Assembly: GCF_050717545.1 (NCBI RefSeq)
Contig: NZ_JBOITN010000008.1
Coordinates: 124,001-188,000 of the forward strand
Length of the DNA stretch: 64,000 bases
Source: Clostridium_AD sp050717545
GTDB taxonomy: Bacteria; Bacillota; Clostridia; Clostridiales; Clostridiaceae
Reading direction: 5' to 3'
The stretch's first letter is position 1. Each line of letters starts with the position of its first letter. The notes under the pieces are model-generated. The model ran no database searches. It saw only the letters and a program-made list of their open reading frames with translations, and was not told the DNA's origin. A program made the translations under genes and the position numbers. Below are positions 17,530 to 25,390 of the stretch, one piece after another.

Positions 17530-19899
17530 TTATTCACAATCAAATAATTTTCTTGCGAATTTAACAGTTTGAGTCGCATCTTTAGCATAATAATCTGCAC
17601 CTATCATTTTTGCATACTCTTCATTTAAAACTGCTCCTCCAACAAGAATTGTGCAATCCAAATTATTGTCTTTAAGGGCTTTTATAGTTTCTCCCATGCT
17701 TCTCACGGTTGTAGTCATAAGTGCACTTAAACCAACTAATTTAATGTTGCCAGAGCGAACAGCGTTAACGATGACATCCTCATGTACATCTTTTCCTAGG
17801 TCGATTACATCAAAACCATAATTTTCGAGTAATATTTTAACTATATTTTTACCTATATCGTGAATGTCGCCTCTAACAGTTGCAAGCACAATGCTGCCTT
17901 TACTTATTTTTTTGTCTGTACTTTCCATCATTTTTTCTTTGATTACTTCAAATGATTTTTTTACCGTTTCAGCAGATTGTAATAACTGAGGAAGAAATAT
18001 TTCGCCAGTTTCATATTTTTTGCCTACGATATCAAGTGATGGGATTAAGTAGGTATTTACAACTTCCATTGCTGGCATTGTTTTTAAAAGTTCTTTTGTT
18101 GTTTTTGAGGCTTCTTCCTTCATACCATCAATAATAATGGTGCTTAAATCTTTAGTTGTAGAAGGATTATGTGTGACGGATTTACCTTCAAATGATGAAT
18201 AAATATTTATATATTTTGTTGAAGCAATATCGTTATTCCATAAAACATTAAATGCATTAATTGTGGTCATCATATCCTCAGATAGTGGATTGAGTATTGG
18301 TGCATCAAGACCGACTGTTAAGGCTGCGGCAAGAAACGTTCTATTTAATAATCCTCTTTGCGGCAAACCAAAAGATACATTGCTTACTCCTAGAGTAGTT
18401 TTGACACCTAATGTATTCTTAACAAGCTGGACAGCCCTTATAGTTTCTTTAACCTCACTTTGTTGAGCTGATGCAGTTAAAACAAGACAATCTATTATAA
18501 TATCAGATTTATCTATTCCAAACTCAGCTGCCCTTTTTATGATTTTTTCTGCAACTTTAAGTCGACCTTCTGCCGTTGGAGGAATCCCATCCTCATCAAT
18601 GGTTAGTCCTATTACACATGTGCCATACTTTTTTACTATGGGAAATATGGAATCCATTACTTCATCTTTACCATTAACAGAATTAATTAGGGGTTTCCCA
18701 TTGTATATCCTAACTGCTGATTCAATAACATCAGGACGGACGCTATCAATTTGAAGCGGTAGATTTATAATGCTTTGAAGTTCTTTTATAACCCTTATCA
18801 TAACTTCTTGTTCATCAATTTCAGGAAGACCAACATTTACATCTAGTATATGTGCTCCTGCATCTCTTTGATTAATGGCTTCTTGCAGTATATAGTCAAT
18901 ATTGTTATTTTTTAATGCCTCTTTAAGTTTTTTCTTACCGGTAGGATTTATTCTCTCACCAATAATTTTCACTTCTTCTCCAAGTAATATTGTTAAAGAA
19001 GGGGAACTAACTGCTGTAAATTTTTTAACGTTGCGTTTTAAAGGTGATAAATCGTAAAGTACATCCTTTATAGCTTTTATGTGATCGCTAGTGGTTCCAC
19101 AACATCCACCTAAAATACTAACGCCCATTTCGGCCATGATTTTTGCATACTGTGCAAATTCATGTGCGCAAACATCGTAGACTGCTTCTGTGCCACTAAG
19201 TTTAGGAAGGCCTGCATTGGGTTGAACTATAACTGGGATACTTGAATATTTAAGTATTTCTGTAATTATTGGAAGCATTTCATTTGGACCTAGAGAACAA
19301 TTTACTCCAAGTGCATCTATTCCTAGACTTTGAAGTACATTTACCATAGTTATCGGGTCAGTACCTGTTAAGGTTCTCCCATCATCCTGGTATGACATTG
19401 TACAAATTACTGGTAGGTTGCTGTTTTCCTTTGCAGCTAGAATAGCAGCCTTAGCTTCATAGATATCCGACATTGTCTCAATTAGGATTATGTCCGCGCC
19501 GGCTCTTGCCCCTATTTTGATCTGCTGCGTAAAAACCTCATAGGCACTCTCAAATGATAAAGTTCCAAGTGGCTCCATTAACTGACCAATAGGTCCAATA
19601 TCAAGTGCAACAAGTTTATCCCCAGCAACTTTTTTTGCAATTTTAACAGCGCTATCAACAATTTGTTCAACAGTATATTGTGTATTTTTAAGCTTATATT
19701 TATTTGCACCAAATGTATTAGTAGTTATAACGTCGCATCCAGCATCTAAGTATTCTTTGTGTATTTTTTCAATGGTCTCAGGGTGAAGTACATTGTAGCT
19801 TTCTGGCAATTCACCTCTTTGAATTCCATATTTGTGGAGCATAGTTCCCATTGCACCGTCAAATAATAGAAAATTATTAAAATTTATTTTTTTGTACAC
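17530..19899 (-). CDS. metH: B12-dependent methionine synthase, catalytic part without reactivation domain
   Basis: Transfers the methyl group of methyltetrahydrofolate via cobalamin to homocysteine. 789 aa against about 1200 in E. coli MetH. Domains: homocysteine/zinc barrel (zinc cysteines C201 in GVNCSLGP, C266 and C267 in GGCCGTT), pterin-binding barrel from about 315 (IIGERINPTG), cobalamin cap, and B12-binding domain with the base-off motif DIHDIG near 676-681. The C-terminal AdoMet reactivation domain is absent and is supplied by the upstream gene, whose coding end overlaps by 23 bases. Start is GTG 5 bases after GGGGG; a GTG nine codons upstream has no binding site. No SAM or B12 riboswitch is seen on this strand. 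Confidence 0.93.
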   Translation of the reverse strand: MYKKINFNNFLLFDGAMGTMLHKYGIQRGELPESYNVLHPETIEKIHKEYLDAGCDVITTNTFGANKYKLKNTQYTVEQIVDSAVKIAKKVAGDKLVALDIGPIGQLMEPLGTLSFESAYEVFTQQIKIGARAGADIILIETMSDIYEAKAAILAAKENSNLPVICTMSYQDDGRTLTGTDPITMVNVLQSLGIDALGVNCSLGPNEMLPIITEILKYSSIPVIVQPNAGLPKLSGTEAVYDVCAHEFAQYAKIMAEMGVSILGGCCGTTSDHIKAIKDVLYDLSPLKRNVKKFTAVSSPSLTILLGEEVKIIGERINPTGKKKLKEALKNNNIDYILQEAINQRDAGAHILDVNVGLPEIDEQEVMIRVIKELQSIINLPLQIDSVRPDVIESAVRIYNGKPLINSVNGKDEVMDSIFPIVKKYGTCVIGLTIDEDGIPPTAEGRLKVAEKIIKRAAEFGIDKSDIIIDCLVLTASAQQSEVKETIRAVQLVKNTLGVKTTLGVSNVSFGLPQRGLLNRTFLAAALTVGLDAPILNPLSEDMMTTINAFNVLWNNDIASTKYINIYSSFEGKSVTHNPSTTKDLSTIIIDGMKEEASKTTKELLKTMPAMEVVNTYLIPSLDIVGKKYETGEIFLPQLLQSAETVKKSFEVIKEKMMESTDKKISKGSIVLATVRGDIHDIGKNIVKILLENYGFDVIDLGKDVHEDVIVNAVRSGNIKLVGLSALMTTTVRSMGETIKALKDNNLDCTILVGGAVLNEEYAKMIGADYYAKDATQTVKFARKLFDCE

Positions 19900-20554
19900 A
19901 ATATCCCCCGTCCTTTCTGAATTCACAACCTACATTTTTGCAACTTTCGCAACCTGCATGCTGTTTTGAACTTTTATATTTACTAAGTCCTATAAGTGCG
20001 GTTACCGATTTTCTTGGTAACATTATATTATTTTCAGTAATAGATAGGCCTATTTTTTTATAAGCATCTAAAACATTTAATATATCTTTCCCATTATCAA
20101 TTGAAAAGTCTCCATAGCCTGGGCTATATCTAGTTGTGATATATAAGTTATCTATCAATGCATTTTTCTCAATCTCATCTTGAAGTTGATCACAAACATA
20201 TTCTATTGCGGTGCTTGCACAGGCATCCATAATTACACCTTTTGTAATGTTAAATCTTGAGTAATATGCTATTTTACTATCTACTGTTGAACCTAGCGTT
20301 GCAGCCATAACAACACATTTTTTAGAGCTTGCAAGAAAATTTTTTATATCGTTGTCTTTTAGTGCAAGAGTGCTACCAGTAAGTAATATTTTATCATCTT
20401 TTGTTTCAATATCAAAAATTTCATATACAGAACGTTCTTTAGATATATCTATAATTTCAGCGCAACATTCACTTACTAAATTCATCATTTTTTCATCCAT
20501 GATTTGGTTTTTATAACCTAAATATCTTAATACTTCTTTTTTATCAATTTCCAT
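19877..20554 (-). CDS. stand-alone methionine synthase reactivation-domain protein with Cys-rich tail
   Basis: 225 aa protein corresponding to the AdoMet-binding activation domain of MetH, which remethylates oxidised cobalamin. Its key RxxxGYG motif is RYSPGYGD (142-149). A central segment, KGVIMDACASTAIEYVCDQ, matches the family core. Unlike the fused domain it ends in a cysteine cluster (C202, C205, C210, C219: CESCKNVGC...C), a possible metal or Fe-S site that might deliver the reducing electron; this last point is inference. It is first in the operon and overlaps the catalytic gene by 23 bases. ATG at 20554 is preceded by TTGGAGG at 5 bases; the open frame extends four codons further to a TTG. 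Confidence 0.85.
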   Translation of the reverse strand: MEIDKKEVLRYLGYKNQIMDEKMMNLVSECCAEIIDISKERSVYEIFDIETKDDKILLTGSTLALKDNDIKNFLASSKKCVVMAATLGSTVDSKIAYYSRFNITKGVIMDACASTAIEYVCDQLQDEIEKNALIDNLYITTRYSPGYGDFSIDNGKDILNVLDAYKKIGLSITENNIMLPRKSVTALIGLSKYKSSKQHAGCESCKNVGCEFRKDGGYCVQKNKF

Positions 20555-20670
20555 AGTAGCCTCCAATCAGTTTTATATTAGAATAAAGTATAAATATAAT
20601 AATTGCAAATATTATATTTATTTAATAAATTATAAATATCTTAAAATTAGTCGTAAAGTATATGTTTGTA

Positions 20671-20699
20671 TTGACATTTAATTCTATATGAGTTAAAAT
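20671..20699 (+). promoter_or_regulatory. sigma-A promoter of the SAM-riboswitch leader
   Basis: TTGACA (20671-20676), 17 bp, TAAAAT (20694-20699). The predicted RNA start, about 7 bases later, leaves just enough leader before the riboswitch P1 stem at 20725. Confidence 0.8.
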
Positions 20700-20724
20700 A
20701 AAAAACAAACAAAAATTTAATAAA

Positions 20725-20836
20725 TTTCTTATTTAGAGAGGTGGAGGGACTGGCCCTATGAAACCCGACAACCGATATTCATTTTTGAATGCAGCGGTGT
20801 CAATTCCTGCAGAACTTAGTTCTGAGTAATAAGAAA
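20725..20836 (+). promoter_or_regulatory. SAM-I (S-box) riboswitch
   Basis: The conserved S-box core is clear: AGAGAGGTGGAGGGACTGGC, then CCCTATGAAACCCGACAACC, then GCAGCGGTGTCAATTCCTGC. P1 is TTTCTTATT (20725-20733) pairing with AATAAGAAA (20828-20836). SAM binding stabilises P1. The 3' P1 strand plus following bases (AAGAAAATCAGTT, 20831-20843) can instead pair with AACTGCTTTCTT (20866-20877) as an antiterminator, which would disrupt the terminator at 20864-20893. This is therefore a transcriptional OFF switch at high SAM. It is unusual in sitting before threonine-branch genes. Confidence 0.95.
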
Positions 20837-20863
20837 ATCAGTTTTTTACGGATAGTAATATGG

Positions 20864-20896
20864 AAAACTGCTTTCTTAACTGAAAGCAGTTTTTGT
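20864..20896 (+). terminator. intrinsic terminator of the SAM riboswitch expression platform
   Basis: AAAACTGCTTTC pairs with GAAAGCAGTTTT around TTAACT and ends in TTTTTG. Its left arm overlaps the antiterminator pairing region, giving the usual mutually exclusive S-box fold. Confidence 0.92.
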
Positions 20897-20917
20897 TATA
20901 TGCAAATTAGGAGTAAT

Positions 20918-20989
20918 ATGGTAAAGAACAATGAAATTATAATATTTATAAAGATTTTAGATAATAAAAATCACCAGAAGGAGTGTTAA
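20918..20989 (+). CDS. possible 23-residue Ile-rich leader peptide or small protein
   Basis: A 23-codon frame (MVKNNEIIIFIKILDNKN, then HQKEC) lies between the riboswitch terminator and the ApgM-like gene. TTAGGAG is 4 bases before its ATG, a genuine-looking ribosome binding site. Its stop ends one base before the next ATG, and the next gene's AGAAGGAG lies within its last codons, so translation could be coupled. Five of its codons are isoleucine, four of them in a run of six. An isoleucine- or threonine-sensing leader peptide is conceivable because threonine is the precursor of isoleucine, but no second hairpin pair is evident. It may also be chance. Confidence 0.4.
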   Translation: MVKNNEIIIFIKILDNKNHQKEC

Positions 20990-20990
20990 T

Positions 20991-22211
20991 ATGAAATATA
21001 TTGTAGTATTAGGGGATGGGATGGCAGATTATCCTGTGAAGGAGCTTGCAGGCAAAACACCGCTTCAATATGCTAGTACGCCTACTATGGATTACATGGC
21101 AAAGCGTGGAACCTTAGGCATGGTTAAAACTGTACCTCAAGGCATGCCAGCAGGAAGTGATACAGCAAACATGGCTGTTTTTGGGTATGACCCATTTGTG
21201 TATTATAGTGGACGATCACCTTTTGAAGCTGCAAGTATGGGAGTTCCTATGAAAGATACAGACATAACATTTAGATGTAATTTGGTAACAGTGTCCGGGG
21301 ATATGCCATATGAGGAGAAAACTATGATTGATCATAGTTCTGATGAAATAACAACAGATGAGGCAGGGGTATTAATTAAAGCATTAGGAGAGTATTTAGG
21401 CGGCACTCAGGAGATAAAATTTTACCCTGGCATTAGTTATAGGCACCTTATTATATGGGATAATGGACCATATGAGTGGAAACTTACACCACCACATGAT
21501 ATATTAGGTCAAAAGGTAAAAGATTATATGCCTAAAGGACCGGGTAGTGAAATAATTGAAGAGATGACGAAGAAAAGCTTCAAGTTTTTATCAGAACATG
21601 AGATAAATAAAAAAAGAGTTGAAAGAGGACTTAAACCAGCCAACTCAATCTGGGTTTGGGGTGAAGGAAAGAAACCACTTTTATCTAGCTTTTATGAAAA
21701 GTATAATTTAAAAGGTTCAGTAATTTCTGCTGTTGATTTAATAAAAGGCATAGGTATGTGTGCAGGAATGGATGTTATTGATGTAGAAGGCGCCACTGGA
21801 AACATTCATACTAATTTTATAGGTAAAGCAAAGGCAGCTCTTAGTGAAATGGTAAAAGGTAATGATTTTGTTTATATTCATGTTGAGGCTCCTGATGAGT
21901 GTGGTCATAGATATGAAATAGAAAATAAATATAAAGCTATAGAATTTATAGATAACCAAATAGTTAAGGTTATTAAAGATGAAATGGATAGAATAGGTGA
22001 GGATTATAAAATGATAATACTTCCTGATCATCCAACGCCTCTTTCACTTAGAACGCATACAAGTGAGCCAGTTCCCTTTTTAATATATCAAAGTAATGAT
22101 GAAAAAGACAATGCATTCGAAAGATATAATGAATTTTCGGCAAGTGAGACTGGACTATATTTCCCAGAAGGATATAAGTTAATGGACTATTTTGTAAAAG
22201 GAACTATATAA
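20991..22211 (+). CDS. ApgM-like protein, putative homoserine kinase (non-GHMP type)
   Basis: 406 aa protein of the alkaline-phosphatase superfamily, related to archaeal cofactor-independent phosphoglycerate mutase. Metal-site motifs: VVLGDGMADYP (D9), GSDTANMAVFGYDP with the catalytic serine, VHVEAPDECGHRYE-type region and PDHPTPLSLRTHTSEPVPF near the C-terminus. The subgroup adjacent to thrC is known as proposed homoserine kinase (TIGR02535), replacing the GHMP kinase ThrB. Here hom and thrC are present but no thrB is seen nearby, supporting that role: ATP-dependent phosphorylation of homoserine. AGAAGGAG precedes the ATG at 7 bases. It is controlled by the SAM riboswitch upstream and is followed 29 bases later by thrC. 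A true mutase is the alternative. Confidence 0.85.
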   Translation: MKYIVVLGDGMADYPVKELAGKTPLQYASTPTMDYMAKRGTLGMVKTVPQGMPAGSDTANMAVFGYDPFVYYSGRSPFEAASMGVPMKDTDITFRCNLVTVSGDMPYEEKTMIDHSSDEITTDEAGVLIKALGEYLGGTQEIKFYPGISYRHLIIWDNGPYEWKLTPPHDILGQKVKDYMPKGPGSEIIEEMTKKSFKFLSEHEINKKRVERGLKPANSIWVWGEGKKPLLSSFYEKYNLKGSVISAVDLIKGIGMCAGMDVIDVEGATGNIHTNFIGKAKAALSEMVKGNDFVYIHVEAPDECGHRYEIENKYKAIEFIDNQIVKVIKDEMDRIGEDYKMIILPDHPTPLSLRTHTSEPVPFLIYQSNDEKDNAFERYNEFSASETGLYFPEGYKLMDYFVKGTI

Positions 22212-22240
22212 AAGGGCTATATAATTAGGAGGGTAATATT

Positions 22241-23731
22241 ATGAAGCAAGTATATTATAAAAGCACAAGAGGGAATGAAAAACTAGTAAAATCAGCAGAA
22301 GCTATTGCAAGGGGACTAAGCGATGATGGAGGTCTTTTTGTACCAACGCAGGTTCCTAAGTTAACTATAGGACTTGAAGAATTAAGAAAAATGAATTATA
22401 AGGAATTAGCGTATACTATAATGAGTGAGTTTTTGACTGATTATGAGGAAAAAGATTTATTAGAGTCCATAGATAAGGCTTACGATGAAAAGTTTGATAC
22501 TGATATTATAGCTCCACTTACAAAACATGGACAATCATATTTTTTAGAGTTATATCATGGCCCTACACTAGCATTTAAAGATATGGCACTATCAATATTG
22601 CCATATTTATTAAAAAATGCAGTGAAAAAACTTAACATTGAAAAAGAAATGGTTATTCTTACTGCAACTTCTGGCGATACTGGAAAAGCAGCCCTTGAAG
22701 GGTTTGCAAATGTGCCAGGAACAAAGATAATTGTATTTTTTCCACAAGAGGGAGTTAGCGCAATTCAAAAAAGTCAGATGTTAACTCAAGCAGGAGATAA
22801 CACGTTTGTAATAGGGATTGAAGGGAATTTTGATGATGCACAAAATGGAGTTAAACAGATGCTTACTGATGAAAATCTTCTTAAGTCTCTACAGAAAAAT
22901 AATAAAATGTTCTCATCTGCTAATTCTATAAATATAGGAAGGTTAATACCTCAGGTTGTATATTATTTTTATGCATATAATCAAATGTGTAATAATGGAG
23001 AGATTGAAGTAGGTCAGGAGATAAATTTCTGTGTGCCTACTGGAAATTTTGGCAACATATTAGCAGGATATTATGCTAAAAAGATGGGATTACCAATTAA
23101 AAAGTTGATATGTGCTTCAAATGAAAATAAAGTTTTATTCGATTTTATAAATACAGGTACATATGATAGACTAAGGGATTTTGTAATAACAATGTCTCCT
23201 TCAATGGATATATTAATTTCAAGTAATCTTGAAAGGCTCTTATATGCCATAAGTGGAGAAGATTCTAGCAAGATAAAAGATCTTATGGATAAGCTTAAAA
23301 AAGATGGTAAATATGAGATTGATGATAAGATGAAAGAAGAACTTGCAGACTTTTTTGGAGGATACGCAAGTGAGGATGAGACTGCAGGTGCAATAACTGA
23401 GGTTTATAAAGATACTAATTATGTAATTGATACTCATACTGCAGTTTCTTATGCAGTTTATCAAAAATATTTGAAACAAACAAAAGATACTACCAAAACA
23501 GTTATTGTGTCTACAGCAAGTCCGTATAAATTTACTCCAGATGTTATGAAATCAATAGATGCAAAATATATTGGATTAAATGACTTTGAGCTAATAAAGA
23601 AACTTAGCAAAATAACAAAGGGAGATATTCCAGCAGGAATAAGGGATTTAGAAACAAGACCTGTGCTTCACAAAACTGTGTGCAAAAAAGATGAGATGCA
23701 AAAGCAAATTGAAAAGATTCTTAACATATAA
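22241..23731 (+). CDS. thrC: threonine synthase
   Basis: PLP enzyme converting O-phosphohomoserine to threonine. The 496 residues fit the long bacterial/fungal type. The N-terminal YYKSTRGNEK segment, the PLP-lysine motif HGPTLAFKDMAL (K113), LTATSGDTGKAALEG and NFCVPTGNFGNILAGYYAKKMG are diagnostic. TAGGAGGG precedes ATG. It is the second gene of the SAM-riboswitch operon after the ApgM-like putative homoserine kinase, so the two genes together take homoserine to threonine. A degraded hom fragment follows within 30 bases and a terminator lies at 23842-23869. Confidence 0.96.
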   Translation: MKQVYYKSTRGNEKLVKSAEAIARGLSDDGGLFVPTQVPKLTIGLEELRKMNYKELAYTIMSEFLTDYEEKDLLESIDKAYDEKFDTDIIAPLTKHGQSYFLELYHGPTLAFKDMALSILPYLLKNAVKKLNIEKEMVILTATSGDTGKAALEGFANVPGTKIIVFFPQEGVSAIQKSQMLTQAGDNTFVIGIEGNFDDAQNGVKQMLTDENLLKSLQKNNKMFSSANSINIGRLIPQVVYYFYAYNQMCNNGEIEVGQEINFCVPTGNFGNILAGYYAKKMGLPIKKLICASNENKVLFDFINTGTYDRLRDFVITMSPSMDILISSNLERLLYAISGEDSSKIKDLMDKLKKDGKYEIDDKMKEELADFFGGYASEDETAGAITEVYKDTNYVIDTHTAVSYAVYQKYLKQTKDTTKTVIVSTASPYKFTPDVMKSIDAKYIGLNDFELIKKLSKITKGDIPAGIRDLETRPVLHKTVCKKDEMQKQIEKILNI

Positions 23732-23734
23732 ATA

Positions 23735-23812
23735 ATAGGAGTTAGTATGCGGCAACACTAGCATTTATTACACATAAAAGTGTAGAAATTGTAGCATCAC
23801 TATCAAATTAAT
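23735..23812 (+). pseudogene. decayed fragment of a second homoserine dehydrogenase gene
   Basis: GCATTTATTACACATAAAAG at 23761-23780 is identical to 17336-17355 inside hom. In the same reading frame it encodes LAFITHKSVE, against LAFITHKSAE in the hom ACT domain. Upstream, AATAAT and GTTAGTAT also match hom (17276-17289) but with the intervening roughly 46 bases missing and a TAG stop present. It is thus a shrunken, non-coding remnant of a hom 3' region lying directly after thrC. Confidence 0.7.
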
Positions 23813-23841
23813 ATGTGAACTTTATGTATTTTGCTTATGAA

Positions 23842-23871
23842 AAAAGGCTGCCTCGACAGGCAGCCTTTTAG
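23842..23871. terminator. terminator after thrC / collagen-like gene
   Basis: AAAAGGCTGCCT pairs perfectly with AGGCAGCCTTTT around CGAC. It can serve the plus-strand thr operon and, with its A-rich left side, the minus-strand collagen-like gene. Confidence 0.92.
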
Positions 23872-23940
23872 GGTAATGAGATTGTTTAATATTTTATTAT
23901 TAAAATTTAAATAAATTATATTAAAAGCTAACTAAATGAC

Positions 23941-25260
23941 TTAAACTATTCTAAAAACAGATACTGTTCCAATAGGGCCTGCTAGACCTACCAATACTAT
24001 ACTAATAGGACCATCTGAATTGTTAACAAATCTGAAAGTTTCTCCTGCTGTTGCGGCATAAATTCTATTAGAACCAGTTATTAGTGGATTTGTTGCTGTA
24101 ATAGATATACCGGCAATAGTGCCACGTAGGGATGATACTAAATCAACTTCTATAGAAACAGTTCCAGGATTTGGAGTTACAGAAAGTTTCCAGTCAATTA
24201 CATAAACACCTGTTGTATTAACTGTAAATATACCTGTTGCTGAATTATAACTTAAATCAGTTCCTACAATGGCCACATTATCATAAATGATAGTGCCTCC
24301 AACTGGAATTGATACTTTTTGTGTTGTTATAATACCATTTGCATAGGAATTAAAACTTGGACCAGTTGCGCCAGTATTACCTTGGTTACCTTGAGGACCT
24401 TGGTTGCCTTGAGGGCCAGCGGGACCAGTTGCACCAGTGTTACCTTGGTTACCTTGTGGACCTTGGTTGCCTTGAGGGCCAGTAGGGCCAGTTGCGCCAG
24501 TATTACCTTGGTTACCTTGAGGACCCTGAGGTCCAGTTGCACCAGTATTGCCTTGATTTCCTTGAGGACCTTGGTTGCCTTGAGGGCCAGTAGGGCCAGT
24601 TGCACCAGTGGCTCCAGTGTTACCTTGAGGACCTTGATTTCCTTGAGGACCTTGGTTGCCTTGAGGACCCTGAGGTCCAGTTGCACCAGTATTGCCTTGA
24701 TTTCCTTGAGGACCTTGGTTGCCTTGAGGGCCAGCGGGACCAGTTGCACCAGTAGCTCCAGTATTGCCTTGGCGACCTTGGTTGCCTTGAGGACCAGTAG
24801 GGCCAGTTGCACCAGTATTACCTTGGTTACCTTGAGGACCTTGGTTACCTTGAGGACCTTGGTTACCTTGAGGACCCTGAGGTCCAGTTGCACCAGTATT
24901 ACCTTGAGGACCTTGGTTGCCTTGAGGACCAGTAGGACCGGTTGCACCAGTGTTACCTTGGTTACCTTGAGGACCAGTAGGTCCAGTTCTTCCAGTTGGG
25001 CCAGTAGGTCCCGTTTGACCAGCAGGTCCAGTTCGTCCAGTAGGTCCAGTAGGTCCAGTAGGTCCAGTAGGGCCCTTTGGACCAGTTGGTCCAACAATAC
25101 ATTTTACTTCGCAAGGATGGCAAGGATCACAACAAACATGTTTGTCACAGCAATCGTGCTTGTCACAACAATCATGTTTATAATCACAATCTTGCTTTTT
25201 ATAGCCGAAAATATCATAAGAACCGTCTTCCTCGTCAGAATAATATTTGTTTTTACTCAA
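23941..25260 (-). CDS. collagen-like surface protein (BclA/exosporium type)
   Basis: 439 aa. An acidic N-terminus is followed by a Cys/His-rich linker with repeated CCDKH units (near residues 27-54), then about 82 uninterrupted Gly-X-Y triplets rich in GPQ, GNQ, GNT, GAT and GPT, then a 130-residue beta-rich C-terminal domain resembling the trimerising tip of BclA-type spore glycoproteins. Thr in position Y is a common O-glycosylation site in such proteins. No Sec signal is visible, as in exosporium proteins deposited from the mother cell. TTG at 25260 is chosen: AAGGAAGG lies 8 bases upstream, whereas the GTG at 25269 touches it. The glycosyltransferase gene next door probably decorates it. 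Confidence 0.88.
   Translation of the reverse strand: MSKNKYYSDEEDGSYDIFGYKKQDCDYKHDCCDKHDCCDKHVCCDPCHPCEVKCIVGPTGPKGPTGPTGPTGPTGRTGPAGQTGPTGPTGRTGPTGPQGNQGNTGATGPTGPQGNQGPQGNTGATGPQGPQGNQGPQGNQGPQGNQGNTGATGPTGPQGNQGRQGNTGATGATGPAGPQGNQGPQGNQGNTGATGPQGPQGNQGPQGNQGPQGNTGATGATGPTGPQGNQGPQGNQGNTGATGPQGPQGNQGNTGATGPTGPQGNQGPQGNQGNTGATGPAGPQGNQGPQGNQGNTGATGPSFNSYANGIITTQKVSIPVGGTIIYDNVAIVGTDLSYNSATGIFTVNTTGVYVIDWKLSVTPNPGTVSIEVDLVSSLRGTIAGISITATNPLITGSNRIYAATAGETFRFVNNSDGPISIVLVGLAGPIGTVSVFRIV
24360..25082. repeat. collagen-type coding repeat array
   Basis: Nested 9- to 36-bp repeats encode the Gly-X-Y tract of the collagen-like gene. The plus strand reads as recurring CCTTGAGGACCTTGGTTGCC-type units with small variations. 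Such arrays change length by slippage and recombination, so the triplet number probably varies between strains. Confidence 0.9.
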
Positions 25261-25324
25261 TATAGACACCTTCCTTAATAAGAATATTTTTATATTTGAA
25301 ATTCTTAAATTTTTATTTAAAAGA

Positions 25325-25390
25325 GGTTGTACTTTATAGTTATGAAGTTTGTACCTTATATTTATAATGCTTGTACCTTTCCTTACATAG
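25325..25390. promoter_or_regulatory. three tandem 22-bp repeats upstream of the collagen-like gene
   Basis: Exactly spaced direct repeats at 25325, 25347 and 25369. Each begins with TTGTAC after a G-rich dinucleotide and continues T/C-TTATA-like (GGTTGTACTTTATAGTTATG; GTTTGTACCTTATATTTATA; GCTTGTACCTTTCCTTACAT). The 22-bp period is close to two helical turns, so a protein bound at each would sit on the same DNA face. On the minus strand CATACTAT (25387-25394) with AACA 15 bases upstream resembles a sigma-K promoter. The regulator is unknown. Confidence 0.55.

Noticed and set aside
20789..20989. 66-residue frame beginning inside the SAM riboswitch
   Set aside because: Its first half lies in the aptamer and terminator RNA structure. 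Only the last 23 codons, with their own binding site at 20907-20913, are a credible ORF.
24360..25082. Regular repeats that could suggest a CRISPR array
   Set aside because: The units are in-frame coding repeats without unique spacers, and the collagen-like translation explains them fully. No cas genes are nearby.
24319..25278. 319-residue plus-strand frame and a 256-residue minus-strand frame (24327-25097) across the collagen-like gene
   Set aside because: Both are low-complexity shadows created by the 9-bp coding repeat of the Gly-X-Y tract. Neither has a ribosome binding site, and their compositions (Leu/Thr/Ser/Arg or Leu/Lys/Val repeats) follow from frame-shifting the same codons.
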